This document shows, piece after piece, positions 6,594 to 8,354 of a stretch of DNA of 8,354 bases (the first letter of the stretch is position 1; each line of letters opens with the position of its first letter). A program made the translations under genes and the position numbers. The notes under the pieces were generated by a model that was given only the letters and a program-made list of their open reading frames with translations, was not told the origin of the DNA and did not search any database. This DNA comes from Candidatus Bipolaricaulota bacterium (GTDB lineage: Bacteria > Bipolaricaulota > Bipolaricaulia > UBA7950 > UBA9294), in NCBI GenBank assembly GCA_030612175.1, contig JAUWOJ010000046.1, positions 1 to 8,354 of the forward strand, given 5' to 3'.

Positions 6594-7994
6594 TTACTTT
6601 GACACGGCAGCAGCAGCGTTAACCAGCCCATACCCAAAGTAGTTATCATGACCTGCTGCTCCTAAATCAGCTGCGCTTTCTTTCAGTAAGGCTATTGCTT
6701 GGGCTCCGGTCATATGTTGATCTGCTGAAAGGATTAACGCCAATGTGCCGGATACAAATGGAGCGGCAAATGAAGTACCAGATTTCGTGGCCAGAAATCC
6801 TCCAGGAATGAGTGATGTGATCATCTCTCCGGGGGCGGTAAGCACAATCTCGCTCCCATAGTTGCTAAACTCAGCTAGCTGATCACCGTCATTGATCGCG
6901 GAAACCGCGGTCACAAAATCGTACTTTGCTGGATAACTAACCTGTGACATGCCGTCATTTCCCGCGATGGCGACAACTATCACTCCTTTCTCGCTCGCGC
7001 GCTGGAGGGCTTGCTCCAGAACAGCGCACGGTTTGTCGTCCGAGTAGATGCTCAGATTGATAATCGAAGCCCCATTATCAACGGCATAGTTGACCGCTTG
7101 CGCAAAGGTTTCGCAATCTTGTTTACGGAATGAGTTCTCTGAATCAAGGAAGCGGATATCCATTATCTTTGCCCCTGGCGCAACTCCTACGATCGCATTC
7201 TTGCCTGGCCGGGCGGCAATGATCGAAGCGATGAACGTGCCATGCCAGTGAAGCCTGGTGCCCGTAAAAGGGCTATTGTCATCATCACGGAAATCCCACC
7301 CATGTATGTCATCGACGTAACCATTGCCATCGTCATCGATACCATTGGCTGGGATCTCATCCTTATTGACCCACATGCTTTGCGCCAGCTCTGGAATACT
7401 ATAGTCTACTCCCGAGTCAATTAGCGCAACAACGACCTTTTCAGATCCATGCGTGGTTTGCCAGGCCTGAGGCGCGCCAATTCTTGAAATACCCCAGTTG
7501 ACAGGCTGTTGAGAAACCGTGTACAGACCCTCTCCCTCAAGGTGTTGAGGTGGCTCTAAGGGTAGACTAATGGGCACAATGCGAAATGCGAGCGAATTGG
7601 AAATCAGGGTATCGAGGCCGGCATCCAGGGTAACCTGTAGCAGGTAGATACCTGGTTCTTGGAACTCCCATCGACTGGCTGCTCTCACAAGACAGCTATC
7701 TCCTAAGATCACGGAAAATGGTTCAACAGCGAATTGCTGTACTAGGTTGCCGAATTGATTGATCAGGACAACTCTTCCATACACGTTCAGCAGGTTCTTG
7801 CTGCTGTCGTTTTGGAACTTGAACGATACTTGAAACGGCGCTAAGCCTTCTATCCCGATTTCGCTTACCGCGGCCCCCAGGCTAGTGGCAGTTTCTGCTA
7901 TCCCTGGCACGGTAAGCAGATAACCTGCAACAAGCAATAGAACAACTGAACAGAGTGATCTTTGCATCCGGTTGCCACCGCAACTTATCCCCAT
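6594..7994 (-). CDS. Exported subtilisin-like serine protease (peptidase family S8)
   Basis: A 466-residue subtilase with an intact catalytic triad: Asp193 in ALIDSGVDY, His251 in HWHGTFIAS and Ser408 in SGTSFAAP, with oxyanion Asn346 in AIAGNDG. A Asp-rich insert around 218-229 (NGIDDDGNGYVDD) is common in this protease group and probably binds calcium. A signal peptide is likely: basic residues, then a hydrophobic stretch about 15-30 ending near GIAETA. Between about 45 and 140 lies a beta-rich region with alternating hydrophobic residues that resembles an Ig-like sandwich and not the I9 propeptide usual in this family; I do not recognise it. The protein ends soon after the last catalytic helix, with no anchor, so secretion is expected. 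The ATG at 7994 is two bases past the stop of the upstream gene, favouring translational coupling; an internal ATG at 7967, preceded by GGTGG and yielding a tidier signal peptide, is the alternative start. Substrate unknown. Confidence 0.93.
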   Translation of the reverse strand: MGISCGGNRMQRSLCSVVLLLVAGYLLTVPGIAETATSLGAAVSEIGIEGLAPFQVSFKFQNDSSKNLLNVYGRVVLINQFGNLVQQFAVEPFSVILGDSCLVRAASRWEFQEPGIYLLQVTLDAGLDTLISNSLAFRIVPISLPLEPPQHLEGEGLYTVSQQPVNWGISRIGAPQAWQTTHGSEKVVVALIDSGVDYSIPELAQSMWVNKDEIPANGIDDDGNGYVDDIHGWDFRDDDNSPFTGTRLHWHGTFIASIIAARPGKNAIVGVAPGAKIMDIRFLDSENSFRKQDCETFAQAVNYAVDNGASIINLSIYSDDKPCAVLEQALQRASEKGVIVVAIAGNDGMSQVSYPAKYDFVTAVSAINDGDQLAEFSNYGSEIVLTAPGEMITSLIPGGFLATKSGTSFAAPFVSGTLALILSADQHMTGAQAIALLKESAADLGAAGHDNYFGYGLVNAAAAVSK

Positions 7995-7996
7995 TG

Positions 7997-8354
7997 TCAG
8001 GCCTGATCTCTGTCCAGCGGCAGTTGTACCTGGCGCAACGTGTCCTCTATTTGGGGAGTATCTTGCTCGCCCCAGCTTACATCCTTGATGAGTAAAGTGA
8101 GGGAGAGATCCCGCAATAGGACGAGATCAGGAGTTTCTCTTTGTAGACGATCTCTCGCTCCTCGCGCTCCTGCTGGCGGTGTTTCAGGAAGCAATGCCGC
8201 GAAGCGATAATCACTTACACGGAATATCGGATCGACTGCCCGCAACTTGGCGGTCAAGAAGTTTGCTGTGCCGATAAGGATCCTTTCCTTGTCTCTTTGC
8301 TTCAGATGCTCAGCGTCTCTGACCTCGACCAAAAGGAGCGATGTAGGATGCTTG
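7997..8354 (-). CDS. C-terminal part of a GGDEF-fold protein with degenerate signature (cut by window end)
   Basis: The frame is open to the right edge of the window; the TTG at 8332 that could be mistaken for a start codes for a conserved internal leucine. About 118 residues are visible. PTSLLLVEV and a following acidic/basic helix match the first strand and helix of diguanylate cyclase domains. LRAVDPIFR then leads into SDYRFAALLPETPPAGA, which aligns with the GGDEF strand pair of the family (R-x-GGDEF-x-x-LLP-x-T-x-x-x-A). GGDEF is replaced by SDYRF, so the metal and GTP contacts are missing and the domain should be catalytically dead; a GTP- or c-di-GMP-sensing or purely structural role is possible. 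No I-site RxxD is seen just before the signature. What lies N-terminal is outside the window. It precedes the protease gene by two bases and is probably cotranscribed and translationally coupled with it. Confidence 0.75.
   Translation of the reverse strand, partial: KHPTSLLLVEVRDAEHLKQRDKERILIGTANFLTAKLRAVDPIFRVSDYRFAALLPETPPAGARGARDRLQRETPDLVLLRDLSLTLLIKDVSWGEQDTPQIEDTLRQVQLPLDRDQA

Noticed and set aside
8320..8332. TTG at 8332 as a start for the GGDEF-fold gene
   Set aside because: The same frame continues upstream to the window edge and codes PTSLLL, the conserved first strand of the domain, so the gene starts outside the window.

Overview
The window is bacterial chromosomal DNA of roughly balanced base composition, densely packed with housekeeping and signalling genes on both strands. 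The evidence for bacteria is a class-specific release factor 2 gene with its programmed frameshift, an RsmI 16S rRNA methyltransferase, Shine-Dalgarno sequences, a PhoB-type response regulator with its histidine kinase, and a GGDEF-fold protein. I cannot place the phylum. The AT-poor intergenic repeat tract at the left end, a stand-alone BioD-like/DRTGG protein and a YkuK (DUF458) protein suggest a little-studied lineage of the Bipolaricaulota or Chloroflexota kind rather than a model proteobacterium, but that is a weak inference. There are no tRNA, rRNA, insertion sequence, phage or CRISPR signals.

Layout. Positions 1-239 are non-coding and hold degenerate direct repeats. prfB (minus, 1323 to 240) encodes release factor 2 in two overlapping frames joined by a +1 shift at a CTT TGA C site. 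It is divergent from rsmI (plus, 1516-2346), and both have plausible promoters in the roughly 190 bp between them. rsmI converges on, and overlaps by four bases, a YkuK/DUF458 gene (minus, 2819 to 2343). That gene is last in a minus-strand series of response regulator (4917 to 4234), sensor histidine kinase (4233 to 2857) and DUF458. The regulator and kinase genes abut exactly (TAG then ATG), and the regulator has a perfect TATAAT so close to its ATG that its mRNA may be leaderless.

On the plus strand, a BioD-like P-loop/DRTGG protein (5138-6211) is followed 56 bp later by a small CxxC glutaredoxin (6268-6507). A hairpin lies after the glutaredoxin gene. From the right edge, a minus-strand pair runs leftward: the C-terminal part of a GGDEF-fold protein with a destroyed signature motif (cut by the window end, stop at 7997), then, 2 nt later, an exported subtilisin-like protease (7994 to 6594) that carries a beta-rich N-terminal domain in place of the usual propeptide.

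Functional reading. The left part concerns translation: release factor 2 with its autoregulatory frameshift, and rRNA decoding-site methylation. The middle is an envelope-sensing two-component system with a probable passenger gene. The right part is a metabolic/redox pair of unclear role and a coupled signalling-protein/protease pair. Nothing in the window amounts to a clear new multi-gene defence or mobile system. The strongest unusual items are the prfB recoding site with a non-canonical stimulator, the degenerate GGDEF/subtilase pair and the left-end repeats.
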